Positions 19,532 through 28,346 are shown, counted from the stretch's first letter. The stretch: DNA of 64,000 nucleotides from JAJCYX01 sp965267175 (GCA_965267175.1 OZ253938.1:2108001-2172000), one strand, 5' to 3'. Notes: a model not told the origin generated them from the sequence alone. Translations and numbers: made by a program.

Positions 19532-19966
19532 TCAGGCGGCGAATAGCTCAGGGGCGCCGGGTTCAAACACCGGCTCACTGTATTCGTATCCACCCTCTGA
19601 CTGACGGTATGGCAAGAAGCAATGCAGTGCCCGGCCAGAACTGTGTTCGAGCCAGACGTGGATCGCCTCTGGGAAGTCCGGCTCGCCCTGCCGGAAAATC
19701 ACATCGGTAACCAGCGCACAGGCCCTGACGGAGCCTTCGGCCGCAAGGCCCTGCAGGCCTCTCATAAGTTGCTCTCTCTGCTCTTCGGCGGTGGTGTTTT
19801 CCTCGTCCTCCGGCATGAAAGCTTTGAGTTGGATATTCTCCTCCGCCGATTCAACGGCCGGCAAAGTTGCACCGAAGGGCAAAAACCCTCCGTGTTTGTG
19901 CTGCTGCTGTCCTGCAAACTCAAGGAGAGGGTTCATCAACGTCTCGAGATCTTCGCGGTCGTCCAT
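19532..19966 (-). CDS. Conserved-looking small unknown protein, paralogue 2
   Basis: 144 residues, acidic, no signal or membrane segment. The start ATG at 19966 has a strong GGAGGAG ribosome site. The segment GGFLPFGATLP resembles SFFPFGVMIKE in the following gene. A central helical stretch (TAEEQREQLMRGLQGLA) and a strand-rich end containing AIHVWLEHSSGRA follow. The pair (spacing 66 bp) is probably co-transcribed. The function is unknown. Two diverged copies side by side could form a heterodimer. Confidence 0.68.
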   Translation of the reverse strand: MDDREDLETLMNPLLEFAGQQQHKHGGFLPFGATLPAVESAEENIQLKAFMPEDEENTTAEEQREQLMRGLQGLAAEGSVRACALVTDVIFRQGEPDFPEAIHVWLEHSSGRALHCFLPYRQSEGGYEYSEPVFEPGAPELFAA

Positions 19967-20120
19967 AGCACTCCTCCGTCGTCAACCTGCCGACTATCCC
20001 TCCCACGCTAGGTCGGCCCACCTCTCTGTGCATAGGAACTTTCACTGATATCGGACACAGGTCTTCGGTCACATACGTCGCCAACCGCGAGCGCGAATTG
20101 ACCCGGAAACACAGCGTTCT

Positions 20121-20206
20121 CAAACTGAAAGTGCCGCACGCGCCCTCGAACGCCAATCACCCGCGGCAGTCCACCGCTCCCAAACTGAAAATGCGGCGAG
20201 CTGGCT
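20121..20206. repeat. Shared 3' flank of the enolase copies with short direct repeat
   Basis: The stretch from 20156 to the stop of copy B matches the stretch from 16096 to the stop of copy A, including ATCACCCGCGGCA and CTGAAAATGCGGCGAG. Within this flank a 14-mer CAAACTGAAARTGC occurs twice (from about 20121 and about 20189). This is a relic of the duplication and may also act in transcript ends. Confidence 0.6.
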
Positions 20207-21358
20207 TCACCAGTTGGTGTGGGAACCATCTCTCCTGTGGAGGTGCGGACTCTCCGAGTGTCGGAACGGCTCCGTCAGACTTGCCTCGTCCACCTCGACG
20301 CCAAGTCCGGGTTGGTCCAGCAGCGTCACCCGCCCGCCCGTGACCTCGGGCTGCGCGGGGAACACCTCTTTGTTGTAGAAGCCGGTCTGTTCGCCCGGCG
20401 ACTCCCGGATCTCAAGCCATGAGAAGTTCGCAGCCGCCGATGCCACATGAGCCGTCGCCGCAACGCAGATCGGGCCCAGCGGGTTGTGCGGCATCAGGTC
20501 CATGTAGTGCGCCTCGGCCCAGCCCGTCACCTTCATCGATTCCGTGATCCCGCCAACGTTGCACACGTCGATGCGTACATAGTTCATCAGTCCCCGCTCG
20601 ATGTACGGCAGGAACTGCCACTTCGAAGCGAACTCCTCGCCAATCGCGAATGGCACTGGCGTCAGGGTCCGCAGCTGCTCGTACGCTTCAGGCGTCTCGT
20701 CACGAATCGGCTCCTCGACGAAGTCGAGCGTGTGCTGCGGCATCATCTGCAGGAAAGACGCCGCCTCGGCGACCGAGTAGCGATGGTGCACGTCCGTGCC
20801 GATCACCGGAGCAAGTCCAACAGCTTCACGTAGCTTGGTCAGTCCTTCGGCAGCCAGCGCCATGTGCTCACGCGGCTCGAACAGGTTCTCCTCTTCGGCC
20901 GGGTAGCTGTGATGCATGCGGATGCAGTTGAATCCGCCAGAAAGAATGCGCTCAGCGACCTCGATCATCTCTTCCGGAGAATCGCCGTTGCCGGTTGCAA
21001 AGGTCGGCACGTAGTTGCGGTGCTTGCCGCCCAGCAGGTCATACACCGGCACGCCCAGCTTCTTGCCGACGATGTCGTACAGCGCGATGTCGATGGCCGA
21101 AATCGCTGCTGTCAGTGTGCGGCCACCCTCGAAGTACTGGCTCCGGTACATCTCCTGCCACAGCGCGCCGCGCCTCATCGGGTCCCGGCCGATCAGCCAT
21201 TCTTTGAAGTGATCAACCACGCCCGCGACGGCAAGCTCCCGGCTCGAAAGCCCGGACTCGCCCCAGCCGTAGATGCCCTCGTCTGTCTCCACCTTGACGA
21301 GCATCTGGTTGCGCGTGCCAACCCAGACCGGAAAGTTCTTGATGTCAGTGATTTTCAT
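20207..21358 (-). CDS. Enolase-superfamily dehydratase (mandelate racemase/galactonate dehydratase-like), copy B
   Basis: 383 residues, closely related to copy A over its whole length, including MKITDIKNFPVWVG, the metal ligands in GTDVHHRYS, DFVEEPIRDE and AIGEEFASKW, and the HNPLGPIC region. The largest differences lie around residues 125-165 (the loop shaping the substrate pocket) and near residues 325-345, so the two copies probably act on different sugar acids. The 3' flank resembles that of copy A beyond the stop codon, consistent with local duplication. Enolase-family expansion is a known trait of SAR202-type Chloroflexota. The exact reaction is not assigned. Confidence 0.9.
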   Translation of the reverse strand: MKITDIKNFPVWVGTRNQMLVKVETDEGIYGWGESGLSSRELAVAGVVDHFKEWLIGRDPMRRGALWQEMYRSQYFEGGRTLTAAISAIDIALYDIVGKKLGVPVYDLLGGKHRNYVPTFATGNGDSPEEMIEVAERILSGGFNCIRMHHSYPAEEENLFEPREHMALAAEGLTKLREAVGLAPVIGTDVHHRYSVAEAASFLQMMPQHTLDFVEEPIRDETPEAYEQLRTLTPVPFAIGEEFASKWQFLPYIERGLMNYVRIDVCNVGGITESMKVTGWAEAHYMDLMPHNPLGPICVAATAHVASAAANFSWLEIRESPGEQTGFYNKEVFPAQPEVTGGRVTLLDQPGLGVEVDEASLTEPFRHSESPHLHRRDGSHTNW

Positions 21359-21576
21359 GTTTTTTCTTGCGCCGGCAAGGTTTGTGGGTCGTCAGGGTGA
21401 GAGGTTATTGCCGAAGACTTCGTTCGGTCAGACAGCACTCGGGAGTTACGAACTCTGCGTCAAATCCCCGCCATCCTGAGCCTGTCGAAGGGCGGTGTCC
21501 CATTTGCCGACGCAACAATACTCCGTTCACAACCGTCATGACCGCTCTCGTGAAACAAAAAATCAGGACTACCCTT

Positions 21577-22752
21577 TCAAACTTCATACCGCTTCAGCAG
21601 GTTCCTTGCGATCACCAGGCGCTGAATCTCGTTCGTACCCTCGCCGATGATCATCAGCGGAGCGTCACGGTAATAGCGTTCCAGCGGTAAGTCCTTCGTG
21701 AAGCCGTAGCCACCGTGGATCCGCATCGCATCCATCGTCACCTCGCCACACATCTCACTCGCAAACAGCTTCGCCATCCCCGCTTCGAGGTCGATTCGCT
21801 CGCCGCCATCCTTTCGTCTTGAAGCGTTATGCGTCATCAGCCTCGCCGCATGGATCTTCGTCGCCATGTCCGCCAGCATGTTCTGAATCGTCTGCTGTTG
21901 AGCGATCGGCTTTCCGAACGTCTCTCGCTGCTGCGCGTACCTGATCGCCGCCTCGAACGAAGCCTGCGCAACGCCGACGGCACGCGCCGCCACGTTGATC
22001 CTGCCTGCCTCCAGCGCGTCCATCACCTGCCGGAACCCGGCGCCCTCTTCGCCGCCAATCACCTCGTCCGCCGGCACCCGGTAGTCCTGGAACACGAGCT
22101 CAGTCGTATCGACGCCTCGGTAGCCCAGCTTGTCCAGATGCTTGCCTGCCGTGAAACCCGGGCCTTTCTCTGCGACGAATCCGGTGATGCCGCGGTACGG
22201 CGGAACCGCATCGACATCGGTCTTTGCCAGCAGGAAGAAAACATCGCCGTGTTCGCCGTTCGTGATGAACAGCTTCGAACCGTTGACCACATACTCATCG
22301 CCGTCCCTAACAGCACGGGTCTTCATGGCAGCGACGTCGCTTCCGCCGCCCGGCTCGGTCAGCGCAAGCCCACCCCGCTTCTTGCCACTCGCGAGGTCAG
22401 GCAGCCAGCGCTGCTTCTGCTCCTCAGTGCCGTACTTCGTCAGCGCATAGGTCAGGATCGAGTGCGTGCCGATCGGCCCTGTAATTGAAAGCCAGCCCTT
22501 CGCCAGCTCTTCGAAAACCATGGCGTACGTCGTGTGGTCGAGCCCCAGCCCGCCGTACTTCTCTGGCACCGTCAGACCGAACAGTCCCATCTCGGCCATC
22601 TGGTCGACCAACGCAGCCGGATACGTGTCCTGCGCATCGTGCTTCGCCGCTTGCGGCACCACCTCACGCTGCACGAAGTCGTGCACGGTCGATACGATCT
22701 GCCTACGAAGTTCTGTGATTTGGTCGTGTGTCATTGAGTCACTGTCAGCCAT
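21577..22752 (-). CDS. Acyl-CoA dehydrogenase
   Basis: 391-residue FAD enzyme of standard length that introduces the alpha-beta double bond into an acyl-CoA. The N-terminal helical domain begins near residue 12. The middle beta domain contains ALTEPGGGSDVAAMKT (flavin contact). The C-terminal domain carries RQTF-like QQRETFGKPIAQQQ, IHGGYGFTKDLPLERYYRD and IIGEGTNEIQR, where the Glu after IIG is the expected catalytic base. Chain-length preference is unknown. The gene is followed by a GNAT and an aldolase gene on the same strand, possibly one catabolic transcription unit. Confidence 0.93.
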   Translation of the reverse strand: MADSDSMTHDQITELRRQIVSTVHDFVQREVVPQAAKHDAQDTYPAALVDQMAEMGLFGLTVPEKYGGLGLDHTTYAMVFEELAKGWLSITGPIGTHSILTYALTKYGTEEQKQRWLPDLASGKKRGGLALTEPGGGSDVAAMKTRAVRDGDEYVVNGSKLFITNGEHGDVFFLLAKTDVDAVPPYRGITGFVAEKGPGFTAGKHLDKLGYRGVDTTELVFQDYRVPADEVIGGEEGAGFRQVMDALEAGRINVAARAVGVAQASFEAAIRYAQQRETFGKPIAQQQTIQNMLADMATKIHAARLMTHNASRRKDGGERIDLEAGMAKLFASEMCGEVTMDAMRIHGGYGFTKDLPLERYYRDAPLMIIGEGTNEIQRLVIARNLLKRYEV

Positions 22753-22788
22753 CGGAAGTTCTCCGTCTGTCCCGCGACAGCGGAAAAA

Positions 22789-23604
22789 CTACTTTCGCCG
22801 GTACCTCGTCTCTCTGAACGTCGCCGCCACATCGAACCCGATTCGCTCGTACGCTGTGACCGCGGGCAGATTACTCTTCATCACGTTCATCCCGATCAGG
22901 TCTGCCTTCTTCGAAAGCTCGATGCAAAGGCGCGATGTAACCGCTTTCGCAAGTCCCTTGCCCCAGCAGTCCGGCGCTGTTGCAACGTTTCCGATCCCGG
23001 CCACACCCATCTGCTCAGACAGCACATGGATGCCCGCGACGCTCACCAGCTTCCCCTCGACCCGTACCCCGAAGAACGGGCCCCGCTCAAGGTCGGACGG
23101 AATGAAGAACGATTCGGTTCCAGCGGCGGCAAAAGATTCCGCATAGAGCTTTGTCAACTCCGCAATGTCATCTGCCGTGACCCTCACCAACTCCCCGACC
23201 GAAGGCTCGATGCTTTCGGGAACCTGCCGCAAAAACATCTTCACGTGGTCGGTACGCGATGATCCATCGGAAAGCTCGAATCTCTGCTGCACGGCCTTCG
23301 TGACCGAGGGTGTGTAGTGAATCTGCCCGGAGTCCGGAAGTTCAGCCGAAACGGCTCTGAACAGTCGGTCCAGCGCCTCGTCCTCGGGCTCACCAAGTGC
23401 CAGCACGACCGGATCGCCGTGCCCGTGCCAGTACATGACAACGGCGACGACCTGATCCCCATCCCAGGCCGCGAACCATGTCGTCTGGGGCCAGTAGAAG
23501 TCGTCCAGGTCGCCGATGCTGTACAGGTGCAGTCCCGGTGACTTACGCAGGAAACGCTCCAACTGCCCTCGGTCGGTCGCCCGCCCGAACTCAAGACCGC
23601 TCAC
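22789..23604 (-). CDS. GNAT-family acetyltransferase
   Basis: 271 residues from a GTG at 23604. This start is chosen because the longer frame runs into the aldolase gene and reads as low-complexity Arg/Ser. The N-terminal half is a degenerate GNAT-like region (LERFLRKSPGLHLYSIGDLDDFYWP). The C-terminal half is a canonical acetyl-CoA-binding domain with VATAPDCWGKGLAKAV (the Q/RxxGxG/A loop) and NLPAVTAYERIGF. It probably acetylates a small amine, and the substrate is unknown. It lies 40 bp downstream of the aldolase gene on the same strand. Confidence 0.8.
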   Translation of the reverse strand: MSGLEFGRATDRGQLERFLRKSPGLHLYSIGDLDDFYWPQTTWFAAWDGDQVVAVVMYWHGHGDPVVLALGEPEDEALDRLFRAVSAELPDSGQIHYTPSVTKAVQQRFELSDGSSRTDHVKMFLRQVPESIEPSVGELVRVTADDIAELTKLYAESFAAAGTESFFIPSDLERGPFFGVRVEGKLVSVAGIHVLSEQMGVAGIGNVATAPDCWGKGLAKAVTSRLCIELSKKADLIGMNVMKSNLPAVTAYERIGFDVAATFRETRYRRK

Positions 23605-23644
23605 GTTGCCAACTCCAGAGCCAGAAACGACTCGCCGCTCATGC

Positions 23645-24433
23645 CTACCGCTTGATCCCCGCCAGGCCCTGCTTGATCCCTTCCTGTGCCCACGGCGCCC
23701 ATGGCTGAGTGAAGAACTTGAAACCCTTCTCGACGAAGAAGTTCGGGTCCATGTTCGGCGGTATGAAGAACATCCCAGGCACAACGCCGTTCCGCTGGCA
23801 GCCGGCAACGATCTTGTCGAGACCTTCCTGGTAAGTGTCCGACTCAAACTGCAGCGGCACGCCAAGCTCAATGGACAGGTCCGATGGCCCTACGAGGAAG
23901 ACATCAATCCCGTCCACGCTGCAGATCTCGTCGATGTTGTCGATCGCATGCTGCGTCTCGATCATCGGGATGATCAGCAGCTCCTCGTTGACTGTGTCCA
24001 GGTACTCACGGTAGTCGTCGAACTCGCCCCACTCGCCTCGAACGCCTGAGTTGCTGCGGTCACCGAGCGGCGAGTACCTGCACGCCCGCACCATCGCCTC
24101 GGCCTCTTCCTTCGTGTTGACCATCGGCACGATGATGCCTCGTGCGCCAGCGTCCAGAGCGAACACGATCAGGTCCGGCCGGTTGTCCGCAACCCGGATG
24201 ATCGGCGCGGCTGGCAGACCACGTATCGACTGCAGCGCCGGGTTCAGCTGCTTCACCTCGACCGGCGTGTGCTGGGTGTCGAACAGCAGGAAGTCGAATC
24301 CTGCATCTGCCATCACGGTGTTGTCGGTGAAGATCGAGCCGATGGTCCCGACAACGGTCTCTCCGGCTCTAAGTCGTTCTTTCACAGCGTTCAATTTTTG
24401 TCTCCGGGTGATGCGGGTTGTGAATGCGGACAT
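23645..24433 (-). CDS. HpcH/HpaI-family class II aldolase
   Basis: 262-residue metal-dependent aldolase of the type that cleaves 2-keto-4-hydroxy acids to pyruvate plus an aldehyde. Seen are GTIGSIFTDN at the start of the barrel, FLLFDTQHTP with the catalytic His, IIRVADNRPDLI, ARGIIVPMVNT, the metal Glu in IPMIETQHAI, and the metal Asp in FLVGPSDLSIE. Length matches the family. It could take the keto-deoxy sugar acids made by the enolase-family dehydratases nearby, but this link is inference from position. Confidence 0.9.
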   Translation of the reverse strand: MSAFTTRITRRQKLNAVKERLRAGETVVGTIGSIFTDNTVMADAGFDFLLFDTQHTPVEVKQLNPALQSIRGLPAAPIIRVADNRPDLIVFALDAGARGIIVPMVNTKEEAEAMVRACRYSPLGDRSNSGVRGEWGEFDDYREYLDTVNEELLIIPMIETQHAIDNIDEICSVDGIDVFLVGPSDLSIELGVPLQFESDTYQEGLDKIVAGCQRNGVVPGMFFIPPNMDPNFFVEKGFKFFTQPWAPWAQEGIKQGLAGIKR

Positions 24434-24578
24434 CTGCGCTTGCCGTTGATAGGTGCCCAGGCCGAATGGGCGGGATTCTACGGCAGATTCCGAGACCGGG
24501 CCGGGTCGGTCTTTTCACACTGGCAGAACTCGTCGTTCCACCGTTGGACCGTCCCGCTGACGGCCATAGAATGGGCGC

Positions 24579-24863
24579 ATGACCACGAGTCCACAGACTG
24601 AAGAGCTGCAGCGTGTACTGCTAGAGCATATCCCGCACTACAAGGTGATCCTGCACAACGATGAGGTCCACTCAATGGACTTCGTCGTGGACTCGCTGCT
24701 GAAAAGCGTCCCCGGCCTCACGCAACCCGAAGCGATCGACATCATGCTTGAGACCCACGAGAAGGGTAAGGGCGTCGTGATCGTCTGCCCTCTCGAACAG
24801 GCCGAGCACTACCGAGACCGCATCAAGTCGTTCAAGCTCGGCTGCAGCATCGAGAAGGCGTAG
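24579..24863 (+). CDS. clpS: ATP-dependent Clp protease adaptor ClpS
   Basis: 94-residue adaptor that delivers N-degron substrates to ClpA/ClpC with ClpP. Family signatures are visible: YKVILHNDEVHSMDFVVDSL (the substrate pocket Asn-Asp), the helix region ending MLETHEKGKGVV, and the C-terminal AEHYRDRIKSFKLGC. Length and start match the family. It is a single gene with no Clp subunit adjacent. Confidence 0.93.
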   Translation: MTTSPQTEELQRVLLEHIPHYKVILHNDEVHSMDFVVDSLLKSVPGLTQPEAIDIMLETHEKGKGVVIVCPLEQAEHYRDRIKSFKLGCSIEKA

Positions 24864-24888
24864 AAGAGCTGCTCTGGACGGTTGCTCC

Positions 24889-25066
24889 GTCATCCCGACC
24901 GAAGTGGAGGGATCTGACCGGTCTTACATCTTCGACTTCGCTTTCAACACTGCCGCTGCAGGATGCCACCTTGACTCGCTCCCGACGCGCACTCCGATCG
25001 CAGATTCCGGGAACGAAAACTCTTCGCCAGAGACTAGTCAGATCCCTCCGCTTTGGTCGGGATGAC
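24889..25066. repeat. Inverted pair of a dispersed intergenic repeat
   Basis: The left arm 24889-24920 (starts GTCATCCCGACCGAAGTGG) and right arm 25035-25066 are imperfect inverted copies (28 of 32 bases match) about 114 bp apart. The same 32-bp unit recurs at 26951-26982 and 36954-36985. The arms with their spacer look like a small non-autonomous element or a long hairpin, and there is no coding potential inside. It lies just after clpS. Confidence 0.7.
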
Positions 25067-25230
25067 AGATTCACCAGGTGGCGCCCTTACCCGGCCGCTC
25101 ACTAGCAGTGCGATGCAGCGTCTGCCAGATCTTTAAGAAAACCTGAACAGACTTCGCGAATCCGCCAAAAACCCCGTCCCGTAGCAGCGTGAACCCGGAC
25201 GAGAACTCTGCATAACAATTGCGTAGCAGA

Positions 25231-25255
25231 AACCGTCCTGGTTGAAGGGACGGTT
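25231..25255 (+). promoter_or_regulatory. Hairpin covering the ribosome site of the VWA gene
   Basis: AACCGTCC (25231-25238) pairs perfectly with GGACGGTT (25248-25255) across a 9-nt loop. The AAGGGA ribosome site (25245-25250) lies in the loop and 3' arm, and the ATG is at 25261. Translation may thus depend on opening of this structure. Confidence 0.5.
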
Positions 25256-25260
25256 ACGAA

Positions 25261-26817
25261 ATGCGTTTCAAGACGACTGTTTTCGTTGCAGCAATCGCCT
25301 CTCTCGCCGTAATAACGGCATGCGGAAGTGCAGACTACGGCGATCCAACTTACGTTGCGCCAACCACCTCCAGCGGCATACCGCTCGAGATCAGCTCACC
25401 AAGCTTCTACCAACTGCCAGACGCCCAACTCGGGCCACCAAACGGCGCAGCGTTCGACAACACATTCTTCAAGGACTACGGCGTAAACCCGTTCATCGCC
25501 ACCGAAGACCTGCGCTTCTCGACGTTCGGCTTAGATGTCGACACAGCCTCGTACACGATCAGCAGGTCCTACATCCGTGAAGGCCGCCTGCCACCGCCCG
25601 AAGCTGTGCGCGTCGAAGAGTTCGTCAACTACTTCAAGCCCGACTATCCAGGTGCCGAAGAAGGCCTGCAGGTCTATATTGACGGCGCCCGTTCCCAGTT
25701 CGGAGAGGACAATAAGCACCTGCTTCGGGTCGGCGTCTCAGCCCGTGACATCTCGCTCGAAGAGCGCAGGCCGGTCGCTCTTACGTTCGTCATCGACGTC
25801 TCAGGCTCGATGGGGCGTGAGAACCGCCTCGGGCTCGCCAAGCGCAGTCTCACGAAACTTGTCGACCAGCTGACCGATGATGACCGTGTCGCCATCGTCG
25901 TCTACGGAACCAACGCCAGGGTCGTGCTCGAACCGACCTCTGACCACCGGGACATCCTGCGGGCCATCGACAGGCTCCGACCGGAAGGCGCCACGAACGC
26001 TGAGGCCGGAATCTCTCTCGGCTACCAGCTTGCCAGCGACAATTTCCGTCAGCGCAGGAACAACCGCGTGGTGCTGATCTCGGACGGCGTCGCTAACGTC
26101 GGCAACACGGCGTACGACAAGATCCTGCGGCACATCGAGGACGAGCGCGAAGACGGGATCACGCTGACCGTCATCGGCGTCGGCATGGGCAACTACAACG
26201 ACATCCTGATGGAACAGCTTGCCGATAACGGCGACGGCAACTACTTCTATGTCGACAATGACCGCGAGGCACGCCGGCTATTCACCACAGACCTCGTCGG
26301 CCTGCTCGAGCCGGTCGCAATGGACGCCAAGATCCAGGTGGAGTTCAACCCGCGGGTTGTCGACCGCTACCGCCTGATCGGCTACGAGAACCGCGCACTT
26401 GATCAGGAGGACTTCAGGGACAACTCGGTCGATGCGGGTGAGATCGGAGCCGGGCACCGCGTGACCGCCCTGTACGAGATCCGCGTTAAGGACGGTGCAA
26501 CCGGCGGCGTGGCAACTGTGTCGGTCCGCTACGAGGACCCGGAGACGGCGGTGATCCACGAGAAGAGCACAGAGGTGCGGGTGTTCGATATCGACCGGCG
26601 CTTCGAGAACGCATCTGCTTCGTTCCGCTTCGTCGCTTCGGTGGCCGAGTTCGCCGAGATCATGCGCGAAAGCTTCTGGGCGGAGGGCGGTTCGCTGGAC
26701 GACGTGCTGGACGAGGCGAGGCTGGCGGTCAGGGACATGGAGGACACCTGGGAGACGGACCGGGAGGACGAGTTTGTCTCGCTCGTACGATCGGCCATCA
26801 GGTTGAGCGACCGATAG
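25261..26817 (+). CDS. VWA-domain lipoprotein (YfbK-like)
   Basis: 518 residues. Signal with lipobox (VITACGS). An N-terminal YfbK/VWA-N-type domain (about 60-150) contains TFGLDVDTASYTISRSYI and EEFVNYFKP. A von Willebrand A domain (about 165-350) has an intact metal-binding motif DVSGSMG, a TNAEAG Thr and the ISDGVANVG Asp. A C-terminal DUF3520-like domain (about 365-515) follows. The protein is anchored outside the membrane and binds a partner through a divalent metal. The partner is unknown. The leader contains a hairpin over its ribosome site. The family is common in Gram-negative and Chloroflexota surface complexes. Confidence 0.9.
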   Translation: MRFKTTVFVAAIASLAVITACGSADYGDPTYVAPTTSSGIPLEISSPSFYQLPDAQLGPPNGAAFDNTFFKDYGVNPFIATEDLRFSTFGLDVDTASYTISRSYIREGRLPPPEAVRVEEFVNYFKPDYPGAEEGLQVYIDGARSQFGEDNKHLLRVGVSARDISLEERRPVALTFVIDVSGSMGRENRLGLAKRSLTKLVDQLTDDDRVAIVVYGTNARVVLEPTSDHRDILRAIDRLRPEGATNAEAGISLGYQLASDNFRQRRNNRVVLISDGVANVGNTAYDKILRHIEDEREDGITLTVIGVGMGNYNDILMEQLADNGDGNYFYVDNDREARRLFTTDLVGLLEPVAMDAKIQVEFNPRVVDRYRLIGYENRALDQEDFRDNSVDAGEIGAGHRVTALYEIRVKDGATGGVATVSVRYEDPETAVIHEKSTEVRVFDIDRRFENASASFRFVASVAEFAEIMRESFWAEGGSLDDVLDEARLAVRDMEDTWETDREDEFVSLVRSAIRLSDR

Positions 26818-26891
26818 AGGTCGCTGCGGGACCGGCCAGTCGAGAGCGTGCGGTCAGCATGAGGCCGCACGCTCTTTTCGCGGGCTACGTC

Positions 26892-27058
26892 CAATCCCCT
26901 CTCCCGATTTCGGGAGGGGGCCAGGGTGAGGGTGAGAGCTTCCTTTTTCCGTCATCCCGACCGAAGTGGAGGGATCTGACCGCTCTTGCACAGTATCCGA
27001 GAGATTCTGAATCAAGTTCAGAATGACAGAAACCCGCCATCCTGAGCCTGTCGAAGGG
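26892..27058. repeat. Cluster of four intergenic repeat units
   Basis: In order: a CCTCTCCCG/CGGGAGGG hairpin with a following CAGGGTGAGGG (26892-26936), the 32-bp unit GTCATCCCGACC... (26951-26982), the palindromic unit ATTCTGAA-tcaag-TTCAGAAT (within 27001-27028), and CCATCCTGAGCCTGTCGAAG (27037-27058). The cluster fills the gap between two convergent genes, so the hairpins may also end transcripts. Confidence 0.72.
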
Positions 27059-27062
27059 AGGC

Positions 27063-28160
27063 CTACCGCCCGACCCCGAGCGTTCCCAATCTCCTCCGCA
27101 CCTTCACCGCCGCAGCACCATCGTTGTTCGTCATCTCGAAGTCGTCCCACGTCACGACCGCGTCACGCTCGATGACGTCGTACATCCCGCCGAAGCCTGA
27201 GCCCGTGATCGCATCCACCTCGGTATCCGTGTGCGAAAAGGTCGGCGTGCCGGGCTCGGAAGCCGCACTCGCCCAAACCGTGCCATCCAGCGCCGGATCG
27301 CCACTGCCATCGTTCTCCACCACCAGCCGATATTCTCGGGAAGGCAGGACCCGGGCCAGCGAGTTCGAAGCCTCCTCGGTACGCGTCTCATCGATCACCT
27401 TGAACAGCCTCGTATCATCGCCTGCGACGCTGCGGTTGTTGAAGTAGTAGAACGTATCGAAGCCGCCGCCATTCTCGATCCGCACCGCAGGGCCGTCTCG
27501 TTCGCTGCCAGCCGAGACGTTAGTGACCTTCACGTTCATGTTGGTCGCCTCATCACCGTTGTAAGCGAACGTGAAACCAATCCTGCGAGACAGCCCGCCG
27601 ACGGGACCTGCGGCACTGCCGCGGTTCGACTGGATATCGATCGTCTCGACAAGCGGTGGGTTCGTTGCATCGAGCGTGTCGAGTTCCGTGTTCGTCCAGA
27701 CCGACGGCCAGGGGTCGCCGTTCGTCCCGGTCCACGTCTCGGTAAAGGTACCGGTCCTGCGGCTGGTCTTGCCGCGCATCAGCTGGTCCGGCAAGAACCT
27801 TGTTAGAAGCTGTGTTTTGCTGCGCACGTCCTGGTTTCGCAGCGGAGCGAGCACCGACTCGAAGTGAGTCAGAAACTCCTTCGCCCTGCGGTGCAGGTTC
27901 GCCTCTACCCAGCCTCGAGCGGCCACGAGAGTGTCGCCAAGACTGATGACTCCGGGGACTGCAACGTGGTCGGCGACAAAATCGGCCGGGCCGGAGACGA
28001 CCACGAGCCTGCCAACATCAGCCAGTGAGTGGAGGTTGTGCGTGCTACGGTCCGATGCGCTCGCCTTGTACGCGTTCTGGATCGTCTGGAAGTCCGTCGG
28101 CCAGGTCCGCGTGCCTTCTTCATCCACATCCCACGGAGTCCACAGGTAACGCTCAGGCAC
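27063..28160 (-). CDS. Unknown protein with C-terminal lectin-like beta domain
   Basis: 365 residues. A GTG start with a very good GGAGGTGAG ribosome site. There is no signal peptide. The first about 135 residues are mixed and contain a helix (ARGWVEANLHRRAKEFLTHFESVL). From about residue 140 the chain is strand-rich (FTETWTGTNGDPWPSVW, YYFNNRSVAGDDTRLFKV, YRLVVENDG) and ends in DAVVTWDDFEMTNND, a layout like concanavalin-type beta sandwiches seen in phage or surface proteins. No family is assigned. It is flanked by repeats and stands alone. Confidence 0.65.
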   Translation of the reverse strand: MPERYLWTPWDVDEEGTRTWPTDFQTIQNAYKASASDRSTHNLHSLADVGRLVVVSGPADFVADHVAVPGVISLGDTLVAARGWVEANLHRRAKEFLTHFESVLAPLRNQDVRSKTQLLTRFLPDQLMRGKTSRRTGTFTETWTGTNGDPWPSVWTNTELDTLDATNPPLVETIDIQSNRGSAAGPVGGLSRRIGFTFAYNGDEATNMNVKVTNVSAGSERDGPAVRIENGGGFDTFYYFNNRSVAGDDTRLFKVIDETRTEEASNSLARVLPSREYRLVVENDGSGDPALDGTVWASAASEPGTPTFSHTDTEVDAITGSGFGGMYDVIERDAVVTWDDFEMTNNDGAAAVKVRRRLGTLGVGR

Positions 28161-28346
28161 CTCTCACCTCCACAGCACGAATCACACAGCGAATCTTCCA
28201 AAGCGAATTGACCACTCACAGCAAGATACGGTGTACGCCCGCTTGTCTGAAGACCACACTGGCAGCGAATGCCACCCTAACGACTTGGAAGGCTCCGGCT
28301 AACAGACCTCCGACTAATGGTGCACTGGCGTGGAAGTTGCGCAACA

